A stretch of DNA of 64,000 bases, from NCBI GenBank assembly GCA_021741145.1, contig JAIOYK010000006.1:62001-126000 (forward strand), written 5' to 3'. The notes beneath the pieces are model-generated. The model saw only the letters and a program-made list of their open reading frames with translations. It ran no database searches and was not told where the DNA came from. Shown in pieces: positions 39,572-49,444 of this stretch (its first letter is position 1; every line of letters begins with the position of its first letter). This stretch comes from Rhodospirillum sp. Its GTDB lineage: Bacteria; Pseudomonadota; Alphaproteobacteria; Rhodospirillales; Rhodospirillaceae. A program made the translations under genes and the position numbers.

Positions 39572-42223
39572 ATGAGCACCACGTCGGAAATCCGCCGGAC
39601 GTTCCTCGACTATTTTGTGAAGAACGGACACCAGGAAGTGGCGTCCAGCCCCCTGGTCCCCATGAACGATCCGACCCTGATGTTCACCAACGCGGGCATG
39701 GTCCAGTTCAAGAACGTCTTCACCGGCGCCGAAACCCGGTCCTATGACAGGGCGACCACCTCACAGAAATGCGTGCGAGCGGGTGGCAAGCACAACGACC
39801 TCGACAACGTGGGCTATACGGCACGCCACCACACCTTCTTCGAAATGCTGGGGAACTTCTCCTTCGGCGACTACTTCAAGGATGACGCCATCCGGTTTTG
39901 CTGGGACCTGATCACCCGGGAATACGGCTTGCCCAAGGACAAGCTGCTGGTGACGGTCCATTCCACCGATGAAGAGGCCGCGGGCATCTGGCGCAAGGTC
40001 GCGGGGCTTTCCGATGACCGGATCATCCGCATCCCCACCAGCGACAATTTCTGGTCCATGGGCGATACCGGCCCCTGCGGCCCATGTTCGGAAATCTTCT
40101 ACGACCATGGGGAAGACATTCCCGGTGGTCCACCGGGCAGCCCGGACGAGGACGGGGATCGCTTCATCGAAATCTGGAATCTGGTGTTCATGCAATTCGA
40201 GCAGGTCACCAAGGACGAGCGGATCGACCTCCCTAAACCCTGTGTCGATACGGGCATGGGGCTGGAGCGTCTCGCCGCGGTCCTCCAGGGCAAGCATGAC
40301 AACTACGACATCGACCTGATGCGCACCCTGATCGAGGCCATCGCCAGCGCCGCGGGCACCGATCCGGATGGACCGCATAAGACCTCCCACCGGGTGATCG
40401 CCGATCACCTGCGCTCCTCCTGTTTCCTGATCGCCGATGGCGTCCTGCCCTCGAACGAAGGCCGGGGCTACGTGCTGCGGCGGATCATGCGCCGGGCCAT
40501 GCGCCACGCCCATATGATGGGCTGCTCCGACCCCTTGCTGTACAAGCTGGTCCCCTCCCTGACCCGGGAAATGTCCGGCCAGTTCCCCGAACTGACCCGG
40601 GCCAACGCCCTGATCACCGAGACCCTGAAGCTGGAGGAAACCCGCTTCAAGCAGATGCTCGACCGGGGCCTGCGTTTGCTCGCCGACGAGACCGGCACCC
40701 TGACCGAGGGCGACGAACTGCCCGGTCAAGTCGCCTTCAAACTCTACGACACCTATGGCTTCCCCCTGGATCTGACCCAGGACGCCTTGCGCACCAAGGG
40801 CATTTCCGTCGATACCGGCGGCTTCGACTCCGCCATGGCCAAGCAGAAGGCGGAGGCCCGCAAAAGCTGGGCCGGGTCCGGCGAAACGGCGACGGAAGCG
40901 GTCTGGTTCGACATCCGCGACAGGGTCGGCGCGACGGAATTCCTCGGTTACACAGGAACCGAAGCCGAGGGGCGGATCGTCTCCCTGGTGGTCGACGGCA
41001 CCCCCGTGGATAAGGCCGAGGCCGGAACCCACGTGGCTCTGATCGCCAACCAGTCCCCCTTCTATGGCGAATCCGGCGGCCAGATGGGCGACAACGGCAC
41101 CATCACCACCGAAAGTGGAGCCAGGATCACCATCACCGACACCCAGAAGAAGCTGGGCGCCCTGCATGTCCACCTGGGGACAGTCGAAAGTGGCTCGGTC
41201 TCCGTTGGCGAAGCGGCCCATTTCTCCGCCGACCCCACCCGGCGGGACGCCCTGCGCGGCCACCATTCGGCCACCCACCTGCTGCACGAGGCCCTACGCC
41301 GCCGCCTGGGCGACCATGTGACCCAGAAGGGGTCCCTGGTGGCGCCGGAGCGTCTGCGCTTCGACATCAGCCACCCCAAGCCCCTGACGGGGGAAGACCT
41401 GCGTCAGGTGGAAGAGGACGTGAACCGCGAAATCCGCGCCAACGCCGATGTGGTCACCAAACTGATGGATCCCGAATCCGCCATCGAGGCCGGCGCCATG
41501 GCCCTGTTCGGCGAGAAATACGGTGACGAGGTCCGGGTGGTCGGAATGGGCTCCACGCCCGACGGCGCCCCCCATCCCTTCTCCGTCGAACTCTGCGGCG
41601 GCATCCATGTGAACCGCACGGGCGATATCGGCTTCTTCAAGATCATCGCCGAGGGGGCCGTGGCCTCCGGCGTGCGGCGGATCGAGGCGGTGACCGGTCA
41701 GGCTGCCCTGGACTATGTGGAGACCCAGGACAAACTGATAAGCGACTCCGCGGCCCTGCTGAAGGTCGCCCCCGCCGACCTGCCCGAACGCATCCAGGCC
41801 CTGCTCGACGACCGGCGCAAGCTGGAGCGGGAGCTGGCCGATGTCCGCAAGAAGCTGGCCACTGGCGGTGGCGGCGGCGCGGCGCCCGAGATCAAGGACA
41901 TCGGCGGCGTGCGGTTCATCGGTCGCCTGTTCGAGGACGTGCCCGCCAAGGAACTGAAGGGCATGGCCGATGAGATGAAGAAACAGGTCGGCTCCGGCGC
42001 CGTGGCCCTGATTTCCGTGGCCGAGGGCAAGGCCTCCCTGGTGGTGGCCGTGACCGAGGATCTGACGGGCAAGGTGGATGCCGTCGCCCTGGTCCGCGCG
42101 GGCTCCGCCGTGGTCGGCGGCAAGGGCGGCGGTGGCCGTCCGGACATGGCCCAGGCCGGTGGCCCCGATGGGGACAAAGCGGGTGAAGCCATGGCCGCTA
42201 TCGAAGCCGCGCTGGCGGGCTGA
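39572..42223 (+). CDS. alaS: Alanyl-tRNA synthetase
   Basis: Class II synthetase for alanine with proofreading, 883 residues. The catalytic domain shows [17 protein letters not shown] and [15 protein letters not shown]. The editing domain has [16 protein letters not shown] and the zinc-site cysteine and histidine in [17 protein letters not shown]. The C-terminal C-Ala domain ends [18 protein letters not shown], as in canonical AlaRS. The track opens 18 codons earlier; the ATG at 39572 ([15 protein letters not shown]) is the family start. The recA-alaS order is conserved in many alphaproteobacteria. Confidence 0.97.
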   Translation: MSTTSEIRRTFLDYFVKNGHQEVASSPLVPMNDPTLMFTNAGMVQFKNVFTGAETRSYDRATTSQKCVRAGGKHNDLDNVGYTARHHTFFEMLGNFSFGDYFKDDAIRFCWDLITREYGLPKDKLLVTVHSTDEEAAGIWRKVAGLSDDRIIRIPTSDNFWSMGDTGPCGPCSEIFYDHGEDIPGGPPGSPDEDGDRFIEIWNLVFMQFEQVTKDERIDLPKPCVDTGMGLERLAAVLQGKHDNYDIDLMRTLIEAIASAAGTDPDGPHKTSHRVIADHLRSSCFLIADGVLPSNEGRGYVLRRIMRRAMRHAHMMGCSDPLLYKLVPSLTREMSGQFPELTRANALITETLKLEETRFKQMLDRGLRLLADETGTLTEGDELPGQVAFKLYDTYGFPLDLTQDALRTKGISVDTGGFDSAMAKQKAEARKSWAGSGETATEAVWFDIRDRVGATEFLGYTGTEAEGRIVSLVVDGTPVDKAEAGTHVALIANQSPFYGESGGQMGDNGTITTESGARITITDTQKKLGALHVHLGTVESGSVSVGEAAHFSADPTRRDALRGHHSATHLLHEALRRRLGDHVTQKGSLVAPERLRFDISHPKPLTGEDLRQVEEDVNREIRANADVVTKLMDPESAIEAGAMALFGEKYGDEVRVVGMGSTPDGAPHPFSVELCGGIHVNRTGDIGFFKIIAEGAVASGVRRIEAVTGQAALDYVETQDKLISDSAALLKVAPADLPERIQALLDDRRKLERELADVRKKLATGGGGGAAPEIKDIGGVRFIGRLFEDVPAKELKGMADEMKKQVGSGAVALISVAEGKASLVVAVTEDLTGKVDAVALVRAGSAVVGGKGGGGRPDMAQAGGPDGDKAGEAMAAIEAALAG

Positions 42224-42229
42224 CGCCCG

Positions 42230-42254
42230 GATGGGGGCCTCGACCACCCCCATC
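42230..42254 (+). terminator. Hairpin after alaS
   Basis: An 8-bp perfect stem (gatggggg / cccccatc) with a 9-base loop begins 7 bases after the alaS stop. There is no T-tract. A second hairpin (ccgggagg / cctcccgg) follows at about 42265. Together they probably separate alaS from the convergent fragment and AraC gene. Confidence 0.45.
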
Positions 42255-42296
42255 CCCCCCGAACCGGGAGGCCCAAGGCCCTCCCGGACCCTCCGG

Positions 42297-42539
42297 TTAG
42301 AATTCCAGCTTTCCCCCGATGCGACAGGCATGGTCCCGGGCTCCCTGGGACCACCCCTCCACCGAAGGTGTCAGCGCGAACCCCTCGCCCAGGTTCAGCG
42401 TCTTGGCGAACCCCACCCCCAGGTGAGATTGTGCGCGGAAATCCACCTGGGACTCATAGGTCAGGTTCGCCGACCCCGCGCCACTTTCTTTCCAGGATCC
42501 CTCCCGCGTCACCGACAGCGATTGCCCTCCAAGCCCCAT
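42297..42539 (-). pseudogene. C-terminal remnant of an outer-membrane beta-barrel protein
   Basis: The last 55 or so residues (NLTYESQVDFRAQSHLGVGF onward, ending GGKLEF) alternate polar and hydrophobic residues and end in Phe, as autotransporter-type barrels do. Nothing upstream encodes the rest. The reading frame runs straight into the 3' end of the AraC gene, which overlaps it by about 30 bases. It is best read as the decayed end of a deleted barrel gene; a small real protein is less likely. Confidence 0.45.
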
Positions 42540-43537
42540 CCGGCGGCCCGATGCGGCATCCGATTGAGGGTTTCAGACGGGGTCTCCCCGAACAAATCCC
42601 GATAGGCCTTGGCGAAATACCCCAGGTGAAGGAACCCCCACCGCATGGCCACATCGGTGACGGTGATATCCGCGCTGGAGGGGAAGGTCAGGTCCAGACG
42701 CGCCTGATTCAACCGGGTGACCCGAAGGTAGGCGACGGGCGTCATGCCGACTTGATCCTGAAAGCTGTACTGAAGGGTGCGCTCGGAAACCCCCACATGG
42801 GCACACATGTCCGATAGGGTCGGCAGTTCATCCCGGGCCAGACTCACCCGGATATACCGGCGGACCGCGCGCATCGTCGCAACGATGCGCGAACCCGATG
42901 GCCGCCCGGGATCCCCTTCCCACCCCTGGACGTCGAGGGTCTGGGCGGCGGTACTCACAACCATGCGCTCCAGGCGCGCAAGATCCGGCAGCACCCCTCG
43001 GCCCAATTGGACAGAGACGAGATCGAACAGGGAGCTCATGGTCTCCACGAAATTGGCCCGCCGATCGGTATCGATGACCAAGGCACTGGTCGGGATCTGG
43101 TCCCACCGACCCGGGTTCAGGTGGCGCGCCTCGGTAAATAAACGATCCTGGTCCAGGGCCAAATAGAGGGTCGCCGTTCCCCCGGGGATCATGATGTCGC
43201 ATTCGGTGCCGGTCGGCAGGAAAAAGACATGCCGCCCGGCTTCGTGCCCAAACTGGGAAAACCGCATGGCGGGGTCGATATCCTCGACGATGGACAGGGT
43301 ACACAGGTTATCGGGCATGCTCCCGACCTTATAGACCGTGGCGTTCTGGAATTCCCGCACGACGCGGATCCCTCCCAGTTCCACCACGCCAATGCCCCCT
43401 TCAAACTTACCGGGGAGCAGTTGCTGGCAGTCGAGTCTCGCCCAAGGTTGGGTGGCGACCTGTTGGGACACATCCTCGAGCCGATGGATCCGGGCCGTCA
43501 ATGTCGGCAACAGGCGTTGCTTTCCCGCGTCGCCCAA
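42509..43537 (-). CDS. AraC-family transcriptional regulator
   Basis: A 342-residue regulator. The C-terminal DNA-binding domain (about 225-325) has the first helix-turn-helix LSDMCAHVGVSERTLQYSFQDQVGMTPVAYLR, and the second contains VAMRWGFLHLGYFAKAYRDLFGETPSETL, the family signature. The N-terminal 200 residues look like the cupin-like sensing part of the AraC-binding type. The target is unknown. The divergent phasin gene is 341 bases away with its own promoter. The last codons run over the barrel-protein remnant, so the C-terminal tail may be altered. Confidence 0.88.
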   Translation of the reverse strand: MGDAGKQRLLPTLTARIHRLEDVSQQVATQPWARLDCQQLLPGKFEGGIGVVELGGIRVVREFQNATVYKVGSMPDNLCTLSIVEDIDPAMRFSQFGHEAGRHVFFLPTGTECDIMIPGGTATLYLALDQDRLFTEARHLNPGRWDQIPTSALVIDTDRRANFVETMSSLFDLVSVQLGRGVLPDLARLERMVVSTAAQTLDVQGWEGDPGRPSGSRIVATMRAVRRYIRVSLARDELPTLSDMCAHVGVSERTLQYSFQDQVGMTPVAYLRVTRLNQARLDLTFPSSADITVTDVAMRWGFLHLGYFAKAYRDLFGETPSETLNRMPHRAAGWGLEGNRCR

Positions 43538-43754
43538 AACACTGTTCTCCGATACCAGCCCACCCCCTAAGCTCCTATGAGACCATGGTTCTCATACCTT
43601 GTCCATCGCCCAGGGGCACGGCTCGTCGCCGGACCAAGTCCCATCTCGCCAGAGCGAAATATTTTTGACAAAAGGGACCGGAAAGATGCGCGAAACCGCA
43701 TTATCACATTGTTTCATATAATTTTTTTCTCTTGTGCACTGCACCATAATTCCC

Positions 43755-43782
43755 TTGACTTTCCCGCTCGATCCACTACATT
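43755..43782 (+). promoter_or_regulatory. Probable sigma-70-type promoter of the phasin gene
   Basis: TTGACT, a 16-base spacer and TACATT give a good vegetative promoter about 97 bases before the phasin start. The flanking 43640-43800 region is more AT-rich than its surroundings. Short direct repeats such as ttgtgcactgcacc and gcggcgcac nearby could bind a PhaR-type repressor, but this is a guess. Confidence 0.6.
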
Positions 43783-43878
43783 AAGGTCATGTTGCGGCGC
43801 ACAAGAGATGGTTAGGCGCCGCCCATCGCGAACCGACACCATCACGCACCAAACTTGACCGAGAGAGAGAGAAACCCC

Positions 43879-44229
43879 ATGATGAAGTCATACGAAGACA
43901 TCGTTAAGTTCAACAAGGACAACATGGACGCCGTTGTCGCCGCTGGCACCACCTTCGCCAAGGGCGTCGAGGATCTGTCCAAGGAATACTTCGGCTACGC
44001 TGGCAAGTCCTTCGACACCGCCATGGAAGCCACCAAGGCTCTGACCTCCTGCAAGTCCCCGACCGAGGCCGCCACCCTGCAGCAGAAGATGGCCAAGGAA
44101 GGTCTCGAAGGCTTCATGAGCGAGTCCAAGAAGCTGTCCGAGATGACCACCGCCCTGTTCAAGGGTGCGTTCGAGCCCGTTGGCGCCCGCGCCAAGGTGG
44201 CCATGGACTCTGTTGGCATCAAGGCCTAA
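43879..44229 (+). CDS. Phasin family protein
   Basis: A 116-residue granule-associated protein that coats polyhydroxyalkanoate inclusions. The whole chain is amphipathic helix without Pro in the middle. Phasin-type blocks are MKSYEDIVKFNKDNMDAVVAAG, FDTAMEATKALTSCKSPTEA and MTTALFKGAFEPVGARAKVAMD. The ATG at 43879 follows a GAGAGAGAGA-rich ribosome site; the track start is 8 codons earlier. Codon use is strongly biased (AAG, GCC, ACC), which fits high expression. It has its own promoter and terminator. Confidence 0.9.
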   Translation: MMKSYEDIVKFNKDNMDAVVAAGTTFAKGVEDLSKEYFGYAGKSFDTAMEATKALTSCKSPTEAATLQQKMAKEGLEGFMSESKKLSEMTTALFKGAFEPVGARAKVAMDSVGIKA

Positions 44230-44272
44230 TCATCCCCTTACGGATGCGCGGCGCGGTCTCGCGCCGCTGGTC

Positions 44273-44312
44273 GAACGGGCCGTTCCCCTTAGGGAGCGGC
44301 CCGTTCCCTTTT
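44273..44312 (+). terminator. Strong terminator after the phasin gene
   Basis: A 15-bp stem (one G-T pair) from gaacgggccgttccc and its mirror, loop ctta, is followed by cc and TTTT. It starts 44 bases after the phasin stop. Confidence 0.88.
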
Positions 44313-44363
44313 GAGCGGGATCGTGTAGACTTGCGGCATTCCCGCCACCGCCAAGGACGGCCC

Positions 44364-45050
44364 ATGTCCGACAACTCCCCCTCCCACGATCCATCCCCCT
44401 CTTGGGAGGCCAACGCGGCCTCCTGGACCCGGGCCGTGCGCGAGGGGTGGATCCCCAGCCGGGCCCAGGCCACCGACACGGCCGTCCTTGATCGACTGAA
44501 GGCGCTCGCGCCGAAAACCCTCCTCGACCTGGGATGTGGCGAGGGTTGGCTGTGCCGGACGATCCGCGAACACCGTTCCGTCTCGACCTACGGCATCGAT
44601 GCCGTCCCCGCCCTGGTGGCGGCGGCCCAATCCGCCGACCCAGAGGGGACCTACGCCACCGTGTCCCAGGCGGCCATCGCCAGCGGCGCCTGGGCGCCCT
44701 CCGGGCTGTTCGACGTCATCTGCGCCAATTACGCGCTTTTCACCGAGGATCTGTCTCCCCTGCTCACCGCCTTGGGACATGTGCTCGCCCCCGGTGGACA
44801 TCTGGTTATCCAGACCCTCCACCCCTGGTCGGCCTGGACCGAGGGGGATTACCAAAGCGGCTGGCGGACCGAGGATTTCTCCGGCTTCGCGGACGGGACT
44901 TGGACTCCCATGCCCTGGTTTTCCCGCACCCTGGAAGACTGGATGTCCGTTCTGCTCCGGTCCGGCCTGCGCCTCCAGGACCTGCGGGAACCCCTCGGCG
45001 GTACACCCCGCCGCCCCCTCTCCCTGCTGATGACCTGCGCGAAGGGGTGA
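44364..45050 (+). CDS. Class I SAM-dependent methyltransferase
   Basis: A 228-residue methyltransferase. The SAM loop is TLLDLGCGEGWLCR (about 52-65), with YGIDAVPALV as the acidic strand 2 and LAPGGHLVIQTLHPW as the post-IV motif. The TLHPW tail block is seen in small-molecule methyltransferases of the Methyltransf_11/23 types. The start at 44364 gives MSDNSPSHDPSPSWEANAASW; the track start lies in the phasin terminator. Substrate unknown. Confidence 0.82.
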   Translation: MSDNSPSHDPSPSWEANAASWTRAVREGWIPSRAQATDTAVLDRLKALAPKTLLDLGCGEGWLCRTIREHRSVSTYGIDAVPALVAAAQSADPEGTYATVSQAAIASGAWAPSGLFDVICANYALFTEDLSPLLTALGHVLAPGGHLVIQTLHPWSAWTEGDYQSGWRTEDFSGFADGTWTPMPWFSRTLEDWMSVLLRSGLRLQDLREPLGGTPRRPLSLLMTCAKG

Positions 45051-45116
45051 CTCCCGCCGCGCCATACGCTACCGTACCGTCTTGATATCCCATCAGGCCG
45101 AAGGACGCGAGGCGCC

Positions 45117-45962
45117 ATGAAATTCACCGGCACGGACAGCTATGTGGCCACGGAAGACCTGATGGTCGCGGTCAACGCCGCGGTCACTCTGGGCCGCCCC
45201 CTGCTCATCAAGGGTGAGCCGGGAACGGGCAAGACCGTCCTGGCCGAGGAAGTCGCCAAGTCCCTGACCCTGCCCCTGCTCGCCTGGCACGTCAAATCCA
45301 CCACCAAGGCCCAACATGGCCTTTATGAATACGACGCCGTCTCCCGCCTGCGGGATTCCCAATTGGGGGATGAACGGGTCCATGACATCGCCAACTACAT
45401 CAAGCCCGGCAAGCTGTGGGAGGCCTTCGAGGCCGGAGGGGCCGTCCTGCTGATCGACGAGATCGACAAGGCCGACATCGAATTCCCAAATGACCTGCTC
45501 CAGGAACTGGACCGCATGGCCTTCGACGTCCACGAGACGGGCAAGACCGTCGCCGCCAAGGTCCGCCCGGTGGTCATCATCACGTCGAACAACGAAAAGG
45601 AGCTGCCCGACGCCTTCCTGCGCCGCTGCTTCTTCCACTACATCCGATTCCCAGACGAAGAGACCATGCGGGCCATCATCCAGGTCCACCACCCGGATAT
45701 CCAGGAGCGACTGGTGCGCGAGGCCCTTCAGGTCTTCTACAAACTGCGCGAGGCGCCGGGCCTGCGCAAGCGCCCCTCCACCTCCGAACTGCTGGATTGG
45801 CTCAAGCTTCTCATGGCCGACGAGATTTCGCCGGAAGCCCTGCGTGCCAAGGCCGATACGAAAAGCCTGATCCCGCCCCTGCACGGCGCCCTGCTGAAGA
45901 GCGAGCAGGATATCCACATGCTCGAACGTCTGGCCTTCCTGGCCCGGCGGGACGGCCGGTAG
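45117..45962 (+). CDS. MoxR-family AAA+ ATPase
   Basis: A 281-residue AAA+ ATPase of the MoxR/CoxD branch, thought to act with a VWA protein as a chaperone that matures metal enzymes or complexes. Walker A is IKGEPGTGKTVLAEE (about 31-45), Walker B is AVLLIDEIDKAD, and sensor 1 is VVIITSNNEKELPDAFLRRC with the arginine finger. The VWA partner starts 14 bases after its stop. No carbon monoxide dehydrogenase or other client is nearby. Confidence 0.92.
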   Translation: MKFTGTDSYVATEDLMVAVNAAVTLGRPLLIKGEPGTGKTVLAEEVAKSLTLPLLAWHVKSTTKAQHGLYEYDAVSRLRDSQLGDERVHDIANYIKPGKLWEAFEAGGAVLLIDEIDKADIEFPNDLLQELDRMAFDVHETGKTVAAKVRPVVIITSNNEKELPDAFLRRCFFHYIRFPDEETMRAIIQVHHPDIQERLVREALQVFYKLREAPGLRKRPSTSELLDWLKLLMADEISPEALRAKADTKSLIPPLHGALLKSEQDIHMLERLAFLARRDGR

Positions 45963-45976
45963 GGGCGGCGCGGGCC

Positions 45977-47170
45977 ATGTTCCTCTCCCTTTTCCTGGAG
46001 CTGCGCGCGGCCAAGGTGCCGGTGACCCTGAACGAATACCTGATGCTGCTCGAAGCCATGGAGGCCAATGTCGCGGCCTATTCGGTGGAGGATTTCTATC
46101 ACCTCTCCCGGGCGGCCCTGGTCAAGGACGAGCGGAATCTGGATCGCTTCGACCGGGTCTTCGGTCAAGTCTTCAAGGGCTTGGAGCCAACGGAGAGCGC
46201 CAAGGACGGCGGCGTTGCCCCCGTGGACATCCCCGAGGACTGGCTGCGCAAGCTCGCCGAGAAGACCCTGTCGGAGGAAGACAAAAAGCAAATCGAATCC
46301 CTGGGCGGCTGGGACAAGCTGATGGAGACTCTCCGCAAGCGGCTGGAAGAGCAAAAGGGCCGACACCAGGGGGGTAACAAATGGATCGGCACCGCGGGCA
46401 CCTCGCCCTTTGGCGCCTTTGGGTTCAACCCGGAAGGGGTGCGCATCGGCCAGCACCAAAGCCGCCACCGCCGGGCCGTAAAGGTCTGGGACAAACGGGA
46501 CTTCAAGGATCTGGACGGCGACGTGGAGATCGGCACCCGCACCATCAAGGTCGCGCTGCGCCGCCTGCGGCGCTTCGCCCGCGCCGGGGCGGAGACGGAG
46601 CTGGACCTGGATGGCACCATTCGTTCGACCGCCCACCAGGGCGGGCTCCTGGACCTGAAGATGCGACCCGAGCGCCACAACGCCGTGAAGGTCCTGATGT
46701 TCCTGGATATCGGCGGGTCCATGGATGATCACGTGCGCATCTGCGAAGAGCTGTTCAGCGCCGCCCGAACCGAGTTCAAACACCTGGAGTTCCACTATTT
46801 CCACAATTGCGTCTACGAAAGCGTCTGGAAGGACAACCGCCGCCGCCATGCCGAACGGATCGACACCCTGGACCTGATCCACACCTATCCCCGGGATTAC
46901 AAACTGGTCTTCGTCGGCGATGCCTCCATGAGCCCCTATGAGATCGCCACTCCGGGCGGCTCGGTGGAGCACTACAATCCGGAACCGGGGCAACAGTGGC
47001 TCGCCCGGATGCTTGAGGCCTGGCCCTCCGCGGTCTGGCTCAACCCCGTGGAGAAGGGCCATTGGGACTACACCCATTCCATCGGCATGATCCGCGAGAT
47101 CATGGGAGACCGCATGTTCCCCCTGACCCTAAAAGGCCTGGACGCGGCCATGGGAGAGTTGACGCGCTAG
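45977..47170 (+). CDS. VWA-domain protein (CoxE-like), MoxR partner
   Basis: A 397-residue cytosolic protein. The C-terminal von Willebrand A domain (about 230-390) has a modified metal site, LMFLDIGGSMDDH, where the usual DxSxS reads DIGGS. That variant is typical of this subfamily as far as I recall. The N-terminal part is helical and charged (LRAAKVPVTLNEYLMLLEAM). Start chosen at 45977, just after the MoxR stop; the track's ORF reads back into moxR. It probably works with MoxR on an unknown client. Confidence 0.88.
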   Translation: MFLSLFLELRAAKVPVTLNEYLMLLEAMEANVAAYSVEDFYHLSRAALVKDERNLDRFDRVFGQVFKGLEPTESAKDGGVAPVDIPEDWLRKLAEKTLSEEDKKQIESLGGWDKLMETLRKRLEEQKGRHQGGNKWIGTAGTSPFGAFGFNPEGVRIGQHQSRHRRAVKVWDKRDFKDLDGDVEIGTRTIKVALRRLRRFARAGAETELDLDGTIRSTAHQGGLLDLKMRPERHNAVKVLMFLDIGGSMDDHVRICEELFSAARTEFKHLEFHYFHNCVYESVWKDNRRRHAERIDTLDLIHTYPRDYKLVFVGDASMSPYEIATPGGSVEHYNPEPGQQWLARMLEAWPSAVWLNPVEKGHWDYTHSIGMIREIMGDRMFPLTLKGLDAAMGELTR

Positions 47171-47217
47171 ACAAATCGCGGGAAGGAAGAGGGGACTTTT
47201 CTTCCGGAGTACCGTGC

Positions 47218-48246
47218 ATGCGCATTTTCCATTCCGCCACCCAGCTTACCCACGCCCCCGCCCTGGAATTCAGCCGGGGCGAGGCCATGCCCCACCGGGA
47301 AAGCCCTGTCCGGGTGGAGAGCATCCTGGCGGCCCTCGCGGCGGCCGGTTTCCCCTCGGCGGAATGTCCGGAGGATTTCGGGCTCGGCCCCCTGACACGG
47401 GTGCACGCGACGGATTACGTGGAGTTCCTGCGCACGGCCTGGAGCATCTGGAAGTCAGACATGGGAGAGACGCCAGCCTATCCCACGGCTTGGCCCGTCC
47501 CCGGCGTGGGAAGCCGCAAACCCCAATCCATCGAAGCCCTCTTGGGTTGGTACAATTTCGATTCCGGCACACCCATCGTTCAAGGCACCTGGGAGGCGGC
47601 GAAGGCCTCGGCCATGGCGGCCATTGGCGCGGCCCGGGCCGTGCAAGCGGGCGAGCGGGTGGCCTATGCCCTCTGCCGTCCGCCGGGACACCACGCCGCG
47701 GCGGCCATGATGGGGGGCTACTGCTACCTGAACAACGCCGCCATCGCCGCCCAATCCCTAAGGGATAACGGGGTCAATCGGGTTGCCATCGTCGACGTGG
47801 ACTACCACCACGGCAACGGCACCCAAGCGCTGTTCTACGACCGGGCGGATGTCTTCTTTGGCTCCTTGCACGCCGATCCCTGTTTTGGCTTCCCCTATTT
47901 CATGGGTTACGCCGACGAGACCGGCATGGGCGCGGGAGAAGGCACGACCGTGAACCTCCCCCTGCCCGAGAACACGGGCGAAACGGCCTGGATGGCGGCG
48001 CTGGATCACCTTCTGAAGCGGGTCCAGGCGTTCGGGGCCGACGCCCTTGTGGTCTCCCTTGGGGTGGACACCTGGGAGGGGGACCCCCTGTCGAGTTTCC
48101 TCCTTCCCGCCACGACCTTTCCCCGCATCGGCGACCGCTTGGCGGGCCTTGGTCTGCCCACGGCGATCATCCAGGAAGGCGGCTACGCCACCGCCGAACT
48201 GGGTGAAAACGTGGTCGCCGTGCTGAGGGGGTTCGAGGCGGCGTAG
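47218..48246 (+). CDS. Histone deacetylase-family amidohydrolase
   Basis: A zinc hydrolase of 342 residues related to acetylpolyamine amidohydrolase. The active site is clear: RPPGHHAAAAMMGGYCYLNN (paired His), VAIVDVDYHHGNGTQALFY (zinc Asp and His) and VSLGVDTWEGDP (zinc Asp). IIQEGGYA near the end carries the usual Gly-Gly-Tyr. It probably removes acetyl groups from polyamines or other small amines. It lies 47 bases after the VWA gene on the same strand and may be co-transcribed. Confidence 0.9.
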   Translation: MRIFHSATQLTHAPALEFSRGEAMPHRESPVRVESILAALAAAGFPSAECPEDFGLGPLTRVHATDYVEFLRTAWSIWKSDMGETPAYPTAWPVPGVGSRKPQSIEALLGWYNFDSGTPIVQGTWEAAKASAMAAIGAARAVQAGERVAYALCRPPGHHAAAAMMGGYCYLNNAAIAAQSLRDNGVNRVAIVDVDYHHGNGTQALFYDRADVFFGSLHADPCFGFPYFMGYADETGMGAGEGTTVNLPLPENTGETAWMAALDHLLKRVQAFGADALVVSLGVDTWEGDPLSSFLLPATTFPRIGDRLAGLGLPTAIIQEGGYATAELGENVVAVLRGFEAA

Positions 48247-48258
48247 GACATCTGGCGG

Positions 48259-48296
48259 AAAAGGGGGACCCGTTTTTCGCGGGTAAATTTCCCCCA
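48259..48296. terminator. Weak hairpin between convergent genes
   Basis: The segment gggggacccg pairs with cgggt and ccccc across a bulge between the hydrolase and MFS genes. There is no good T-tract. Assignment is mainly by position. Confidence 0.3.
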
Positions 48297-48307
48297 ATGG
48301 CCCCCAT

Positions 48308-49444
48308 TTAGGACACTTTTGGCGATCCTGTCGGACCCAGGAACAGCACCGCGGTTCCGATCGTTAACGCGGCCTGGGCGGCGACAAGACGGGCATCAAT
48401 CCCAAAGCCAAAGGCGGCCAGGGCCGACCAAGCCGCGACTCCGCAATTCATGGCGCTGGCGCCCAACGCCATGAGAACCCCTCGTTTTGCCTCCGACAAA
48501 CCCGCCAAATGGGTTTGTAGGCCAGGAGCACCCAATCCCCCCAGAAAAGCCCAAATGGCCAAGGGCAAGCAGACGATGAGCACCGACGGAGAAAGCGCGA
48601 ACACCACCACTATCGCCACCAAAACACCCCCAAGACACCAGCGCATGAGGCGGCGACCATCGCCCACCCTCCCCATCGCGACCGGCATTGCGACGTTGCC
48701 CAAAAGGGTCAGCAAGCCAAACCCGGCGTAAATCAACCCGATCCAGCCGGTTTCCAAGTCACCAAGTCGCCGAAGACGTTCTCCGACCAGCGCATAGACG
48801 CCAATCGCGCCGCCAAGCCCCAAGCCCATGGCGAGGAGCGCGCCCGTCGCGCCGGGGGGCCAGGGCTCTGGCGGAAGATCCGGCGTTTTCGCCACCGTCG
48901 CCCGAGACCCAAGTCCCGAGACCCCACAACCAACCGCGATGAGGCCGGCGAGGATACCCAGGGTCGCGAAGGCGGCTCTCCACCCCAAAGCGTCCGTCGC
49001 CCAGGCTCCATACAGGGGCGCGAAAATAATGCCCGAGGTCAATCCCGCCTGGACCGCGGCCACGCCCTTCGCCACCCGATGACCGCCCCCATCGGCGGCC
49101 ATGGCGAAGGCCAAGGGCAGCATTCCCGCCGCGCCGATCCCCGTCACCACACGTCCCACCAAAGCGAGCGTATAGCTGAGTCCAGCCGCCGTCAAAAGGG
49201 AGCCCAGACAGAACAGGAGCACCGAGGGGAAGAGAAGAGCACGCCTGCCATACTGGTCCGACAGGTGCCCCAACAGCGGAGCGAGAAGGGCCAGGGGCAG
49301 GGCGTAGGCACCAATGAACAGGGTGACCCGTTCCGGGGAAACACCAAGGTCCCGCCCGATGGGAGTCAAAATGGGGCCGAGGAGGAATTCATCGCTTCCC
49401 ACCAGCAAGGCGATCAGAAACAGCAACAAGGTTCGTGGATTCAT
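48308..49444 (-). CDS. Major facilitator superfamily transporter
   Basis: A 378-residue transporter with about 12 helices. The motif-A loop between helices 2 and 3 is GHLSDQYGRRALL, and the motif-C-like GRVVTGIGAAGMLPLAFAM suits drug/proton antiporters. The start at 49444 (MNPRTLLLFLIALLVGSDEF) lies inside the 3' end of the MerR gene (56-base overlap), so the two are coupled. Regulation by the MerR protein and an export role are inferred from this pairing. Confidence 0.87.
   Translation of the reverse strand: MNPRTLLLFLIALLVGSDEFLLGPILTPIGRDLGVSPERVTLFIGAYALPLALLAPLLGHLSDQYGRRALLFPSVLLFCLGSLLTAAGLSYTLALVGRVVTGIGAAGMLPLAFAMAADGGGHRVAKGVAAVQAGLTSGIIFAPLYGAWATDALGWRAAFATLGILAGLIAVGCGVSGLGSRATVAKTPDLPPEPWPPGATGALLAMGLGLGGAIGVYALVGERLRRLGDLETGWIGLIYAGFGLLTLLGNVAMPVAMGRVGDGRRLMRWCLGGVLVAIVVVFALSPSVLIVCLPLAIWAFLGGLGAPGLQTHLAGLSEAKRGVLMALGASAMNCGVAAWSALAAFGFGIDARLVAAQAALTIGTAVLFLGPTGSPKVS

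Noticed and set aside
46715-46735. Broken metal site in the VWA protein (DIGGS instead of DxSxS)
   Set aside because: I recall this variant as normal for the MoxR-linked subfamily, so it is not evidence of inactivation.
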